Shown here piece after piece: positions 45,509 to 57,270 of a DNA stretch of 64,000 nucleotides. Position 1 is the first letter of the stretch. Every line of letters begins with the position of its first letter. Position numbers and translations under genes: made by a program. The notes under the pieces were generated by a model that saw nothing but the letters and a program-made list of their open reading frames with translations, ran no database searches and was not told the DNA's origin. Source of the DNA: Tolypeutes matacus (lineage: Eukaryota > Chordata > Mammalia > Cingulata > Chlamyphoridae); the NCBI GenBank assembly GCA_026826555.1, contig JAKSZT010039042.1, positions 62,001 through 126,000 on the forward strand, read 5' to 3'.

Positions 45509-46439
45509 TGCATTAGTCGCCAAAGGGGTGCTGATGCAAAATACGAGAAATCAGGTGGTTTTAATAAAAGGTATTTATTTGGGGTAGAAGCTTACAGTTA
45601 CCGGGCCATAAAGCATAAATTTCTTCCCTCACCAAAGTCTGTTGCCACGTGCTGGAGCAAGGTAGCTGTTGACATTTGCCCGGGTTCAGACTTCTTGGTT
45701 TCCTCTCTTCCCAGAGTTGCATTTCTCTCTGGGCTTAGCTCCTCTGGTTCCTCCACAAGGTCAGCTGTAGACTATGAGGCTCTTTAGGCTCTGCCTTTCT
45801 CCACAAGGTCAGCTGTGAACTGTCAGGTGAATGGCTCATCTCTATCCCAGGGCCTTCTCTCCTTCCTCACTACCAAGCTCCTCTGTCTGCTCACCTCCCC
45901 AGGCTCCAGCATCAAAACTCCAAAATCAGAATTGCTTCCTCTGTCCTTTGCAATGACTTTTTTTTTTTGTGTGTGGGTAAAAATCAAAATTTTCAGAATA
46001 CATACCAACATTTGCAAAATGATATATAAATATATATGCATATATGTGCATTTGCTAAAAAAAATGTTATTTATGTATATATATAAATCTATTTTAAGAG
46101 GTGCTTAGATACCCAAAATATTACACGGAACCCACTGGGATTCCCAGGTTGCCCACCTCCCACACCTCCCACCACATCCCACACAAATATCTCCCACAAG
46201 TGTGGCCCATCACCCTCAATGGACTTACACTTTCAGGGATCACTTCTATAGTTGGTTGCAATGCCTTTTATATTTGATTCCCCCACCCACCAGCGGTGGG
46301 GCTCAACGTCCTACTGATGTGACCGAGTCAATGCCCTAATCATATCTTAATCATGACCAGATTAACAGACCAGTTTACAAGCACAATCCCGTATCCATTT
46401 TTGGAATTCATAACTGCATCAAAATGCCAAACTGCTACA
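45509..46439 (-). mobile_element. solo LTR (ERVL-like) with nested L1 piece
   Basis: The plus strand begins TGCATTAGTCGCCAAAGGGG and ends AATGCCAAACTGCTACA, so both strands start TG and end CA. It is flanked by the perfect 5-bp duplication GACCC, the length typical of ERVL. AATAAA appears in minus sense near 45568-45573 (TTTATT on plus). Without the nested L1 piece at 45958-46255 it is about 630 bp. No internal retroviral sequence remains, so LTR-LTR recombination has occurred. It sits inside L1-C endonuclease/ORF1 sequence. Confidence 0.85.
45958..46255 (-). mobile_element. short 5'-truncated L1 end with 3' transduction
   Basis: In minus sense it holds about 150 bp of the terminal L1 3'UTR (AATGGACTTACACTTT...GGAACCCACTGGGATTCCC region) followed by the same about 135-bp A/T-rich flank that L1-A carries at 1071-1205, then a poly(A) tail (T run at 45958-45968). 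An imperfect 10-bp duplication, TTGCAATGAC / TTGCAATGCC, lies at 45948-45957 and 46256-46265. Confidence 0.75.
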
Positions 46440-46444
46440 GACCC
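46440..46444. repeat. 5-bp target duplication of solo LTR, right
   Basis: GACCC, identical to 45504-45508. Confidence 0.75.
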
Positions 46445-47175
46445 CTTTTAGTATTTCCTTCAGTACCAGTCTCTTGGTGACAAACTCTCAAATTCTGTTT
46501 CTGTGTGAATATTCTAAACTCACCCTCATTTTGAAAAACAATAATACTGGATATAAGATTCTTGTCTTGCAGTTTTTTTTCCTGGGTCTTAAATATATTA
46601 TACTACTTACTGCATTCTATCCTCCATGGTTTCTGATGAGAAATCAACCCTTAGCTCAGTAGGCATTTCTTGTAGGTGATGCATTACTTTTCTCTGGCTG
46701 CACTTGTGATCCTCTCTTTATATTTGGATTGGACATTCTGTTTAATATGTGTCTCATAAATAGTTTTGATCTATTTTGATTTATTTATATGGGATTATGT
46801 TGTGCTTCTTAGACACTGATATCTATGTCCTATAAGGTTGGGAAATTTTCTACCATTATTTCCTCAAAAATTCTTCCTTCCCCTTTTCCCTTCTCTTTTC
46901 CTTCTGGGAAACCATGACATGTACAAATGCACATCTTTGCCATCATTTAGTTCCTGAGGCACTGTTCAGTTTTTTCCATTCATTTTGTATGTTTATTTTT
47001 GGTGATCCTGTTTCAAGCTCACTGATCTTTTCTTCTAACTCTTCAAATCTGTGGTTATACACCTCTCAGGTATTTTTTATTTCATTTATTGTGCTTTTCA
47101 TTTCATTAATATCTGCTATTTTTCAGTATATGCCTTCAAATTCTATTTTTTGTGCTCATTCAGTGTCTTCTTTTG

Positions 47176-47574
47176 TTTTTTAAACAATTTATTGAAGTAT
47201 ATAATTCATACATGAACATATATAACATATAATTGTTCAGTAAACATTGTGAACTTACAAAACAAATATGCATAACATCATACAGGGCTCCCACACATCA
47301 CCCGCCCCAAAACACCCTGCATTGTTGTGAAACATTTGTTAAGAAATCATGAAAGAGCACCGTCAAAGTATTACTTCTAACTATAGTCCATAATTTCCTC
47401 CCCATACATTTTTTTTTAAAGCGGTTTATTTTTTCTGTCAGTATAACATTTTGAAATATTAGTATTTTTACATTAGAAATATTACAGGATTACAGATAAT
47501 TCATGGAAAAGTACAATGTTCACATACATTCTGCTATTGTTGATACTTTGTATTTGTGTGGTACTTTTAAAAAT
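47176..47574 (-). mobile_element. L1 3' end fragments
   Basis: Two short minus-strand L1 3'UTR ends. One is at about 47176-47400 (CAATTTATTGAAGTATATAATTC...CATACAGGGCTCCCACACATC). Another starts after the T run at 47411. They lie between L1-C ORF1 and the end of L1-B. Confidence 0.5.
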
Positions 47575-50160
47575 ATATTTTAAAAGATGCTTAGATTACA
47601 TAAATGTTGCACAAAAATTACAGGGATTCCCATGTTCCCCAACTCCCACAACTCCCATAACATCCCACATAAACATCTTTCATTAGTGTGGCACATTACC
47701 TACAATCGATATACACATCCTGGGGCTTTGCCTCTAAGCATGGATGATAGTTCACATTGTAGACCACACTCTCTCCCACACAGTTCTGCATGTTATATGC
47801 TGATATAAAATGGCTTATATCTGCCATTGTAATGTCACTCAGGATAATTCCCAAGTCCCTAATGAGCCCCTGTATTACAACTGCTTTTCCCTTCCCTGCC
47901 CCAAAAGTGTCTAGTGGCCACTGGCTCCACCTCACTGTTGTAATTTCTTCCATTGCTTGAATCACAATATGTCTACAACAGAATACCAGTAAGTCCACTC
48001 TAGTCCATAGCTCTTCCCACAATCCTGAGGAGTCTGGGATGGTGATGTCCACTCCACCTCCAAATGAGCAGGAGCTTATATCCCATGGATACGATGGATG
48101 GGATTTTCCTGCCTGCAGCTGCAGACACTCTCCATTCCCTGGGAAGGTCATTGTCCATCATCATCTCCTCACCAGGTGACTTGTGTGAGACCATTGTGCT
48201 GTAGAGTAGGAGTTGCAGCTCCACGGAGATGCCAGGCACAGCTGGTACATTGGCAAGCCAAAGGCTCCAGTCTCTGGAAGTACACCTACAAACTCCAGCA
48301 TCACATATAAGTTTGAATAAAAGGGACCGATGGACCATGGGCAGGGAGGACTTATTTGAGTCCAACTCTGTCACTCTCAGGAGTGCAGATTCCAAAGTAG
48401 AGCCCACTGAGAGGGCATCAATCTCTGGAACTATCCCCCATCCCCCCATATAGGACCTGGGTGTCTCTAGAGCCCTCAGGAGCCCCTCTATGTGGGGTGA
48501 TATCCACTTTGGTGTTCTATGAGATCCTACTGAGGTGTGCATAAATGTTACCTCTGGGATGACCCGCCAAAACTCTTTGAAGTCTCTTAGCCACAAGAAC
48601 TTATTTCTCTTTACCTTTCTCCCCTTTTATTCAAGGTCTTTTTACAGTTGTATTGCCAGTTGGCACTTGGTATTAAACCCTCGTTGCCAGGGAGGCTCAT
48701 CCCCGGGCGTCATGTCCCACGCTGTGTGGAGGGTAATGCATTCATATGTTGAGTTTAGCTTAGAGAGAGGCCACATTTGAGCAACAAGGAGGTTCTCAGG
48801 TGGCAAACCTTAGGCACCCCATAACAGTAGGCTAAGTTTCAATTACAAGAGAAAAGACTCATAAGACTAGTCATTAATAACAAGAACCCATCAGTGGACC
48901 ATCCTCCTTTGCCAGACACTGCCCCTGTACTCGAGGGACTATTGCTGCTCTCTTGGAGAATGTGGCAGAACTCTCCAGGCTGGGAATTCTTATTCCTTCA
49001 TTTATTGAGTGATTGTCTACCCACTGTGATCATGCCCCACCCCTTGATCATTTGAACATTTTTATATATTTTTCATGTATATTCAGGTGAACTTACTCCC
49101 ATGAAACCCCCATCCCAGACACTCTCCACCAATGATCCTCTACTGCCCCTGTTGTAACCCTTCTGTGATTGAAAACTTCCTTGAAGATTAAGGCCATATA
49201 GTAGCCAAATACAATTAAAGGAAAATGAAATAATAATGATAAGCTTAATTGTAAGAGATAAAATGCATGGAAAGTCAGAAAAGAAAACTAAAATTAAAAT
49301 AAAATTAAAGGATTGGGACATTCAAAAACTGGGAATAAACAAAAAATTTTTTAAAAATATATTATTATTATTTTTCCCATTTATCACTGCATTTTCAGGG
49401 GTCCAGTCTGTACTGTGGCACCTTCCCTCTCTCATTCCCCAGTGTCTCCCAAATATTCATTTAATTTTCAAAGAAGTTTTAGGTCACACACAGAATACTA
49501 GAGACTCTAATATACCCAACCTCCTTCCCCTTTACTCACTCCATATTAAAACTTTTTTTTATGTGGATGCTAGCATTGTTATAACTGTTATACAGATAGT
49601 GAAACATAGAAACATTGATACTAAACATTGTCAATGGTTTACACTATAGTTTACAATTTAGACGGTAGTGTTTAATAATTTTTGATGGTATTTACCATGT
49701 CAAGTGTCCATTGCTGTAAGGTAATAAAAAACATTTCCCCTGACCACTAAATACCCACTGTTTGATCTTTTCTATTCCTTCCTCCCCATTCCCCTAGGGC
49801 ACATAACACTCCTCTGTCTTGACTCAACAGATGAAAAGATTCATAGTTACATATAACAAGAGGTCTTGACAAGATGATTATCCTCCCCTCTTAGGCACCT
49901 AGTCCCCCTACCATCTCTCCTCCCGGTATCCTGGGTATTCTAGCCTGCCCTTCCTAATCTACCCACCTGTCGACACTGCACCATCAAACACAGTAATATC
50001 ACTACCCACCTATCCTATCCATCAATATGCAACTATAATCTATCAGTTTACCGTAGATTAAGTCCATATGGGTGATGGCTTACAGCGTTCTCTTCTCTTT
50101 CTCTCCCTTGTTAACCTATCTTTCAGACAATGTTCTCAGGGACTGCTCGCTTTCCTCAAA
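47575..50160 (-). other. L1-B 3'UTR with two overlapping open frames
   Basis: In sense, a 198-codon frame (48596-48000; MWLRDFKEF at the start, DALSVGSTLESALLRVTEL in the middle) overlaps by 152 bases a 151-codon frame (48151-47696; GGVDITIPDSSGLWEELWT, ending VYIDCR). These are the longest versions of frames also partly open in L1-A and L1-H. No domain recognised. Confidence 0.7.
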
Positions 50161-53100
50161 TCAAATCAGCGAGGTCATATACTGTTCATATTTCAATGCC
50201 TGACTTGCTTCACTCAACATAAGGTCTTCAAGATTCATCCATGTTATTCCATGTGTTAGCACTTTATTCCTTCTTACAGCTGAGTAATATTCCATTGTAT
50301 GTATGTACCACATTTTGTTTACCCATTCATCTTTTGATGGGCACCAGGGCTGATTATAACTTTTGGCAATTCGTGTCTTTGCTTTCAGCTCTGCTGGGTA
50401 TATACCAAATAGTTGAATTGCTGGATCATATGCAATATCTATTAGTTTTCTGAGGAACCACCAAACTGTCCTCCACAGTGGCTGACCATTCCACAATCAC
50501 ACCAGCAGTGGATGAGTGTTCCTATTCTTCCACACTTATACTCTGCTGTTTTTTTAAAATAGCTGCCATTCTGATGGGTGTAAGATGGTATCTCATTGAA
50601 GTTTTGGTTTGCCTTTCCCTAATAGCTAGTGATATAGAGCATTTTTTCATGTGCTTTATAGCCATTTGTATTTCTTCCTTGGAGAACTGTCTTATCAGGT
50701 CACTTGCCCATTTTTAAATGGGTTGCTTGTCTTTCTATTTTCGAGGTGTAATACTTCTTTATATATGCAGGATATTAGGCTTCTATCAGATATATGGTTG
50801 CCAAATATTTTCTCCCATTGGGTAGGCTGCCTTTTTATTTTCTTAATAATGTCCTTTGAGGTGCAGAAGTTTTTAATTTTGAGGAGATCCCATTTACCTA
50901 TTTTTATCTTGCTGCTCATGGTGTGAAGTTCATGAAACCATTTCCTATTACAAGGTCCTGTATTGCTTCCCTACATTATCATCCAAGATCTTTATGGTTT
51001 TGGCTCTTATATTTAGATCTTTGATCCATCATGAATTGATTTTTGTATGAGTTGTGAGATGGTATTCCTCTCTCATTCTTTTGGATATGGATATCTAGTT
51101 CTCCAAGCACCACTTTTTATAGAGGCCATTCTCTTCCAACTGAGTGGGCTTGGTGGCCTTGTCAAATATTAGATGACTGTATATGCGAGGATCTATATCA
51201 GAACTCTCAATTCAGTTCCTTTGGTCAGTATGTCTATTCTTGTGCTAACACCGTGTAGTTTTGATCACTGTAGCTTTGTAGTATGTTTTAAAGTCAGGTA
51301 ATGTGATACCCTCAACTTCGTCTTTCTTTTTCAATATGTCTTTGGCGATTTGGGACCTCTTACCTTTCCAAATATGTTTTGTGGTTAGTTTTTCCAGTTC
51401 CTTTAAAAAATGCAGTGTTGATTTTTATTGGGATTGCATTAAATCTGTAGATTAGTTTGGGTGGGATAGACATCTTGATGATGTTTAGTCTTCCTATCCA
51501 TGAACAGGGAATATTCTTCCATTTATTTAAGTCTTCTTTGATTTCCTTTAAAAGTGTTGTGTGGTTTTCTGTATATTAGTCCTTTACATCTTCACTTAAA
51601 TTTATTCCTAGGTATTTGAATCTTTTAGTTACTATTGTAAATGGTATTTTTTTCTTGATTTTTTCCTCAGATTTCTCGTTATTGGTGTAGATATATGCTA
51701 CTGATTTTTGAGCATTGATCTTATTGCCAGTGACATTACTGAACTCCTTTATAAGTTCTAGAAGCTTCGTTATAAATTTCTCAGGGCTTTCTAAGTATAG
51801 GATTACATCGTCTGCAAGTAATGAAATTTTTACTTCTTTTTTTCCAATTTGGAAGCCTTTTATATCTTTTTCTTGCCTAAGACTCGAGCAAGTACTTCTA
51901 AGACAACATTAAATAAAATTGGTGATAGTGGGCATCCTTGTCTTGTTCCCGATCTCAGAGAAGGCTTTTAGTATTTCAACATTGAAGATGATGTTAGATT
52001 TGGGTTTTTCTTATATACCCTTTATCATATTCAGAAAGTTTCCTTCTATTCCTATCTTTTGCAATGTTTTTATCAGGAAAGAGTGCTGCATTTTGTCGAA
52101 TGCTTTTTCTGCATCTATAGATATGATCATGTGATTTTTTTTCTTTCAATCTATTTATGTGGTGTATTACATTGATTGATTTTCTTATATTGAACCATCC
52201 TTGCATACCCGAGATGAAACCCACTTCATTATGGTATATAATCCTTTGATATGTTGTTGAATGTGATTAGCAAGTATTTTGTTGAGGATTTTAGCATCTA
52301 GGTTCATTAGTGAAATTGGACGGTAATTTTCCTTTCTTGTGCTATCTTTGTTTGGTTTTGGTATTAGGGTAATATTGGCATCATAGAATGAGTTAGGCAA
52401 TATTCCTTCTACTTCTATTTTTTGGAGGAGCTTAAGCAGAATTGGTGTTATTTCTTTCCAGAATGTTTGGTAGAATTCAGCTGTGAAGCCATCTGGCCCT
52501 GGGTTCTTCTTAGTTGGGAGGTTGTTGATGACTGAGTCTATCTCTTTACTTGTGATTGGACTGTTGAGTTCATTAAATTCCTCTTTCATCAATGTAGGCT
52601 GTTTGTGGGTTTCTAGAAATTTGTCCATTTCCTCTAAATTATCATTCTTGTTGGAATATAATTTTTCAAAGTATCCTCTTATAATACGCTATTTCTGTGG
52701 GGTCAGTAATGATATTCCCTTGCTCATTCCTTATTTTGTGTATTTACATCTCTAATCTCTTTTTCTTTGTTAGTCTGGCTAAGGGTTTGTCAATTTTATT
52801 GATCCCCAAGAACCAGCTTTTGGTTTTGTTTATTTTTTCTAGTGCTTCCTTATTCTTTCTTTCATTTAGTTCTGCTCTAATTTTGATTATTTCCTTCTTC
52901 CTACTTCCTTTAGGCTTAATTTGTTGTTGTTTTTCCAATTCCTCCAAGTGTGCAGTTAGTTCTTCAATTTTAACTTTCTTCTTTTTTAGTATGTGTATTT
53001 ATGGCTATGATCTTCCCTCTCAGGATAGCTTTCACTGCATCCACAGGTTGCGGTATGTTGTTTTGTCATTTTCATTCGTTCCAAGGTAGTTACTGATTTC

Positions 53101-53903
53101 TTTTGAGATTTCCTCCTTGACCCACTCTTTGTCTAAGAGTGTGTTATGTAACTTCCTTATCTTTGTGCCTATTCTTTTTCTCTGGCCCTTAGTGATTTCT
53201 GATTTCATTACATTGTTCTCAGAGTAATTACTTTGTATAATCTCAATCTTTCTGAATTCATTGATAGTTGTTCTGTGGCCTAGCGTGTGGTCTATCTTGA
53301 AGTATGATCCATGTGTACTTGGGAAGAAAGTAAATCCTGCTGTATTTGGGTGTAGTGTTCTGTATATATTTATTAAGTCCAGGTCCTCTAATGTATTGTT
53401 CATTGTCTTTGTTTCTTTCCTGATTTTCTGTCTATATGTTCTGTCTAATGATGATAAAGGTGTGTTAAAATCCCCCACTATAATTGTAGAGGCATTTATT
53501 TCTCCACTTAGTTTTTCCAGAGTTTGCCTCATTTATTTTGAGGCACGCTAATTAAGTGCATAAATGTTTATGATTGTTCTCTCTTCTTGATAGATTGCCC
53601 TTTTACTAATATATAGTGTCCATTTTTGTCTCTTAAAATAGTTTTGCGTTTAAAGTCTATTTCGTCTGATGTTAGGATAGCTACTCCTGCCCTTTTTTGG
53701 CTATTGTTAGCTTGTAAAATTGTTTTCCAGCCATTCACTTTCAGCCCCGTTGAATCCCTGGATCGAAGGTGGGTTTCTTGTAGACAGCATATAGATGGAT
53801 CATAGTTCCTTATCCATTCTGCCAATCTGTGTCTCTTGAGGGTTGAATTTAACCCATTAACATTCAGTGTTATTAATCCCAACAAATTTCTTACTTCAGC
53901 CAT
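50161..53903 (-). pseudogene. L1-B ORF2, full-length but frameshifted
   Basis: About 1,247 codons, near the family's 1275. It starts ATG at 53903 with endonuclease sequence (LNVNGLNSTLKRHRLAEWI, then CCLQETHL) and continues at 53532-53032 ([29 protein letters not shown]). The N-terminal linker is at 52947-52744. Reverse transcriptase is at 52628-52185 ([34 protein letters not shown]). The [10 protein letters not shown] box reads near 51930 and FADD near 51810. The C-terminal region reads at 50496-50161. At least five frameshifts or stops separate these blocks. Motifs are conserved but the protein cannot be made. Confidence 0.9.
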
Positions 53904-53957
53904 ATTTTCTTTGGGTTATGTTGTTTTGTTTTTGCTTCTTGTGTTTTTAATTATTTT

Positions 53958-54935
53958 TAAACTCTCCTACAACTCTCTCTCCCTTGTTTTTTCCTTTTGA
54001 CTTGTAGAAATTCCTTTAATATTTTTGAAGTGCAGGTTTCTTATTGACAGACTCTCTTAATTTCTGTTTATCTGTGAATATTTTAAACTCTCCATCATTT
54101 TTGAATGCCAGTTTTGCTGGATAGAGAATTCGTGGCTGGAAGTTTTCAGTATTTTGACTATGTCATACCACTGTCTTCTTGCCTCCATGGTTTCAGCTGA
54201 GAAATCAGCACTTAATTCTTATTGTACTTCCCTTGTATGTGATCGTTCTCTTTTCTCTTGCTGCCTTGAGTATTTTCTCTTTGTCTTGAGCATTGGACAT
54301 TTTGACAAGTCTATGTCTTGGAGTTGGCCTATTCGGATGTATACTATTTGGGTTGTGCTGTGCTTCCTGGATCTGCACATCCATCTCTCTCAATAGGGCT
54401 TGGAAAAATTTTAGCCATTATTTCCTTCAACACTCCTTCTGTTCCCTTTCCCTTCTCTTCTCCTTTTGGGATGCCCATAATACATATATTTGTGCGTTTT
54501 GAGTTTTCAGTTAAATCCCTGAGTCCCTGCTGGGTTTTTTCCTGTCTTTCTCTCCATCTGTTCTACTATCTGTTTGATTTCAGATGCATTGTCTTCCACA
54601 TCACTAATTCTTTCTTCTGCCTGTTCAAATCTGCTGTTATGTGAATCCAGCATCTTTTTGATTTCTTGCATTATGCCATTGATCACCATCACATCCGTTA
54701 TCTTTTTATGTATGCTTACAATTTCTTCAGTATCTTCTCCCAGTGTCTTCTTAATCTCTCCCTTCAGTTCATTAAGTTGGTCCATGATATTTGTTCGGAA
54801 AACTTTGATTAGTTATTTGATGTTCTGCATCTCTTCTTGGTTTTTAGTTTGTTCATTGGATTGGTCCTTGTCTTCCTGTTTTCCAGTGTGGTTTGTAAAT
54901 TTTTTTTTTTTTTTTTTTTTGCCCTCTAGTCATCA
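53958..54935 (-). pseudogene. L1-B ORF1, frameshifted
   Basis: Coiled coil at 54785-54507 (IVSIHKKITDVMVING, then RFEQAEERISDVEDNASEI). RRM and C-terminal start at 54393-54205 (PRHRLVKMSNAQDKEKIL). The segment that L1-A lost by a one-base deletion is intact here (GACAGTGGTATG). A run of about 23 T (54899-54922) interrupts the codons just after the expected start. Frames change at least twice. Confidence 0.85.
54899..54922. repeat. poly(T) run inside L1-B ORF1
   Basis: L1-A has only a short T run at the same place (7240-7246). The run is a homopolymer expansion, or an A-tail left by a lost insertion. Confidence 0.85.
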
Positions 54936-55130
54936 TTTTATCTTAATGGGTTTAGTCAGTTGATTAGCTTCTCTCTCTGCTCTAGAGATTTATTTAGCTG
55001 GTGGTTCTGTGTATGTGTTAACTTTCCTCTTTGACACATTTTTTCTTATTTTAGTTCCTTACTTCTTTCTATGTTCCTGGGTTGCTGGCAGTCACGGCTC
55101 AAACCAGCCTTTTTCCCTGAAGGTGGGGCT

Positions 55131-55250
55131 CATCTGTCTGTGTTAACCACCACAGGGAGGTTTAAAACTCACGAATCTCTCTGCTGAGCCATCTGTGTTA
55201 ACCAACACAGGGAGGGTTAAAACTCACAAATCTCTCCAGAGCAATGTTGA
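55131..55250 (-). repeat. tandem duplication of about 60 bp in L1-B 5'UTR
   Basis: CATCTGTCTGTGTTAACC...AAACTCACGAATCTCTC at 55131 repeats at 55190 as CATCTGTGTTAACC...AAACTCACAAATCTCTC. L1-A has one copy of this segment (8848-8885). It may reflect the same tendency toward tandem 5'UTR units. Confidence 0.8.
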
Positions 55251-55410
55251 GCTCCCACCAGATAGATGTCTTCAATGATTCTCGCTCTGTGTGCCCACAG
55301 CAAAGACCCTTGGGCAGGACCCTGTCCCCAATCTGCCATCCTCAGTGAGCGAGTCAGTGAGTGCCCTCCTAAACCAAGGCCAACTTTCTCCTCTCCCCAT
55401 ACATTTTTCA

Positions 55411-55945
55411 AGGATTTATTTATTTATTTATTTTATTTTATCCATTTTTATCTCCCTCTAGTTTTTCTGTTTCTGTGTCCATTCATTGTGCAACTCTCGG
55501 TGTCTGTTCCCTGCCCTCTCTTCTCATCCATCTCCTGTCTTCACTGGGATTCAATCCTTGGAATCTCTAATGTAGGAGATAGGCATCCTACCACCTGTGC
55601 CACCTTAGTTCCTGTTTTTTTGTGCATCTCCTCTTGGCTCTCCCTTTTGTCACTCTCCTATTACATCATCATCTTGCTGCAGCACACCCACACATGGGGC
55701 CTGGGGGGCTCACCTGCTCGTGGGGCCTGATGGCATACCAGTGCACCCACTTGTGAGCCCTTGCGGTGCACCCACTTGCGGGGCCTAATGGAACACCCAT
55801 GCACAGGTCCTGGTGGCCTGTGCACCTTCTATATATTTCTTTTTTGAAATTTTACCAGGATCGAACAAATGTCCCTCCATATGTGAGATGGACACCCAAC
55901 CATTTTAGCCACATCTGTACCCCTGCTATATCACTTAAAGTTGAC
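55411..55945 (-). mobile_element. two-headed tRNA-derived SINE (DAS-like), near complete
   Basis: In minus sense: a first tRNA-like head (CAGATGTGGCTAAAATGG near 55920, then TTTGTTCGATCCTGG near 55860), an A-rich linker, a GC-rich hinge of repeated GGGTGCAC/GGCCCC words (55820-55690), CAGCAAGATGATGATG (about 55670), then a second tRNA-like head (GGTGGCACAGGTGGTAGGATGCC near 55600, TTCCAAGGATTGAATCCC near 55550) and a long A-rich tail (55411-55445). The total of about 535 bp is long for a SINE. Two Pol III box pairs about 320 bp apart suggest a dimer. Confidence 0.7.
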
Positions 55946-55989
55946 CAAAGATACCTAGAGTTACAGTAATTTCCGATACAGGTTGCTGA

Positions 55990-56140
55990 TATAATAAATC
56001 AAGCTTGGTTTATCACCAGCATTTTAAAAACCAGACCAAGGGAGAAAAACTAGGTCTGGGGACACATGCATGCTTTCTAATATCGCAAATGTTTAGCCTA
56101 CTCTGATTATCACAAAACCAGGATGGTGAGTATACTCACA
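55990..56140. repeat. block shared with 34510-34660
   Basis: Same 150 bp as at 34510, again on the tRNA-head side of a DAS-like SINE. Here it is followed directly by L1-C ORF1. Confidence 0.7.
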
Positions 56141-56149
56141 GTCTAAATA

Positions 56150-57270
56150 TTTTTAATCTCATCCATCATGTCTTACATTCCCATAAGGTTTGTTACTTTC
56201 CTTTGCAGACTTTCATATTGTTCTTTAGGCTATTACAGTGTCTTCTTAAAATCTTTTATATCTTTATTCATATTTTTTATAAAGTCTTTGAAGTGATATA
56301 AGAGAATTATGTGATTATCACTGATCAATTGTCTTAAATACTGTAACTTTTCAGGATATTTGGTTTGTTCTTTTGGCTGAGCCATCTTTTCCTATTTCTT
56401 AGTATGACTTGTATTTCTTTGCTCATGTCTAGGCATCTGAGTATGATGGTGAATTTACTCTGATAGCCAATTTCTTTCTTTTGCTTATTGTTTTTTTTCT
56501 TTTTCACAGCTCTTCTTTGATATTTGTTTAAACTTGTTCTCAGTCTTTAAAATTACCCAGCTTAAGTTTTCAATTGGGCCAATGACTTACTAGTGGGGTG
56601 CAGATTTTCTCCCTAGCATTCGATAAAGAGAATATGAAGTTTTTGTCCATGTGATTCACACATTGGTCAGCAGATGGTGGAAGTCAGTGCACTTTTCCAT
56701 GGAAGTGTTCATTATTGGCTTTCCTGTGTTTGTTCCTGTGTTGAATCTCCAGATCAGAGATTCAAAGCAGGATCTGATGGCTGAATTCACCAAAGAAAAG
56801 CTTGCTTAACTCCCTTCCCTTTTCCCTTGAAACAGCTGACAGGGAAGAAGGTGTCTGTTCCCCTCTCAGTCAGCTGCAATGAGCCAGGGGTTTTACCCCA
56901 GCTTATTATCTTGGGAGTTGGGGGGGAGCCCTTTCCAGCTGCCATGGGGGCTTGGTAACTCACATTTGTCATTTGGCTCCTTCTTTCAACTTCTTGGGGT
57001 TTGTGCAGCACAGCCCTGCCCTACTGGCCCCCAATCCAGGTCCCTTGGACAGATTTTGGCCCTTTCTCTGTTGTTTTTGTGACAGCATTCATCTTACCTA
57101 TTAGTCCCTCACCATCTTCCCACAATCTAGGGCTTTCTATTTGATTGATTTTGTGCTACAGTCCCCCTGATACTTGATTCAACTTAATTGGGAAATTTAT
57201 AGTGGCTTATGTTTAGCCAAACTGATTTTTTTCAGATCTTTTTCATCTTTTTTTCCCCGTTTTCTCCCTT
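56150..57270 (-). mobile_element. L1-C: ORF1 N-terminal part and proximal 5'UTR
   Basis: It resumes L1-C after the L1-B/SINE insertion. TTTTTAATCTCATCC...CTTTGCAGACTTTCA at 56150-56220 parallels 31800-31880 in L1-F (ORF1 coiled coil). 56380-56640 parallels the L1-F 5'UTR. No frame survives. Confidence 0.7.

Larger units (their letters stand above)
42598..47175 (-). pseudogene. L1-C ORF2 to ORF1 (copy 2), interrupted
   Basis: Minus-strand L1. Reverse-transcriptase sequence at 42598-43778 is followed by a nested insertion, then endonuclease at 44754-45508 (for example TAAATCCTGCTGTTTTGACTTG, the counterpart of 53330). Then comes a solo LTR, then the rest of the ORF1 C-terminal region (46445-46900) and part of the coiled coil (to 47175). 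It resumes at about 56150. Frames are broken in many places. The C-terminal part of ORF2 and the 3'UTR are missing at the left end. Confidence 0.8.
47575..55400 (-). mobile_element. L1-B: near full-length LINE-1
   Basis: In sense order it has a short 5'UTR (55400 to 54936), ORF1 (54935 to about 53958), ORF2 (53903 to 50161) and a 2.6-kb 3'UTR (50160 to 47575). It shares the subfamily features of L1-A but lacks L1-A's transduced flank, and keeps the ORF2 middle that L1-A lost. It lies within the ORF1 region of L1-C, in copy 2 only, so it inserted after the segmental duplication or was lost from copy 1. I did not identify target duplications. Confidence 0.85.

Noticed and set aside
52185..52628. 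Host reverse-transcriptase-like gene
   Set aside because: It is continuous with the endonuclease upstream and the L1 C-terminal region downstream in the same element, so it is L1 ORF2.
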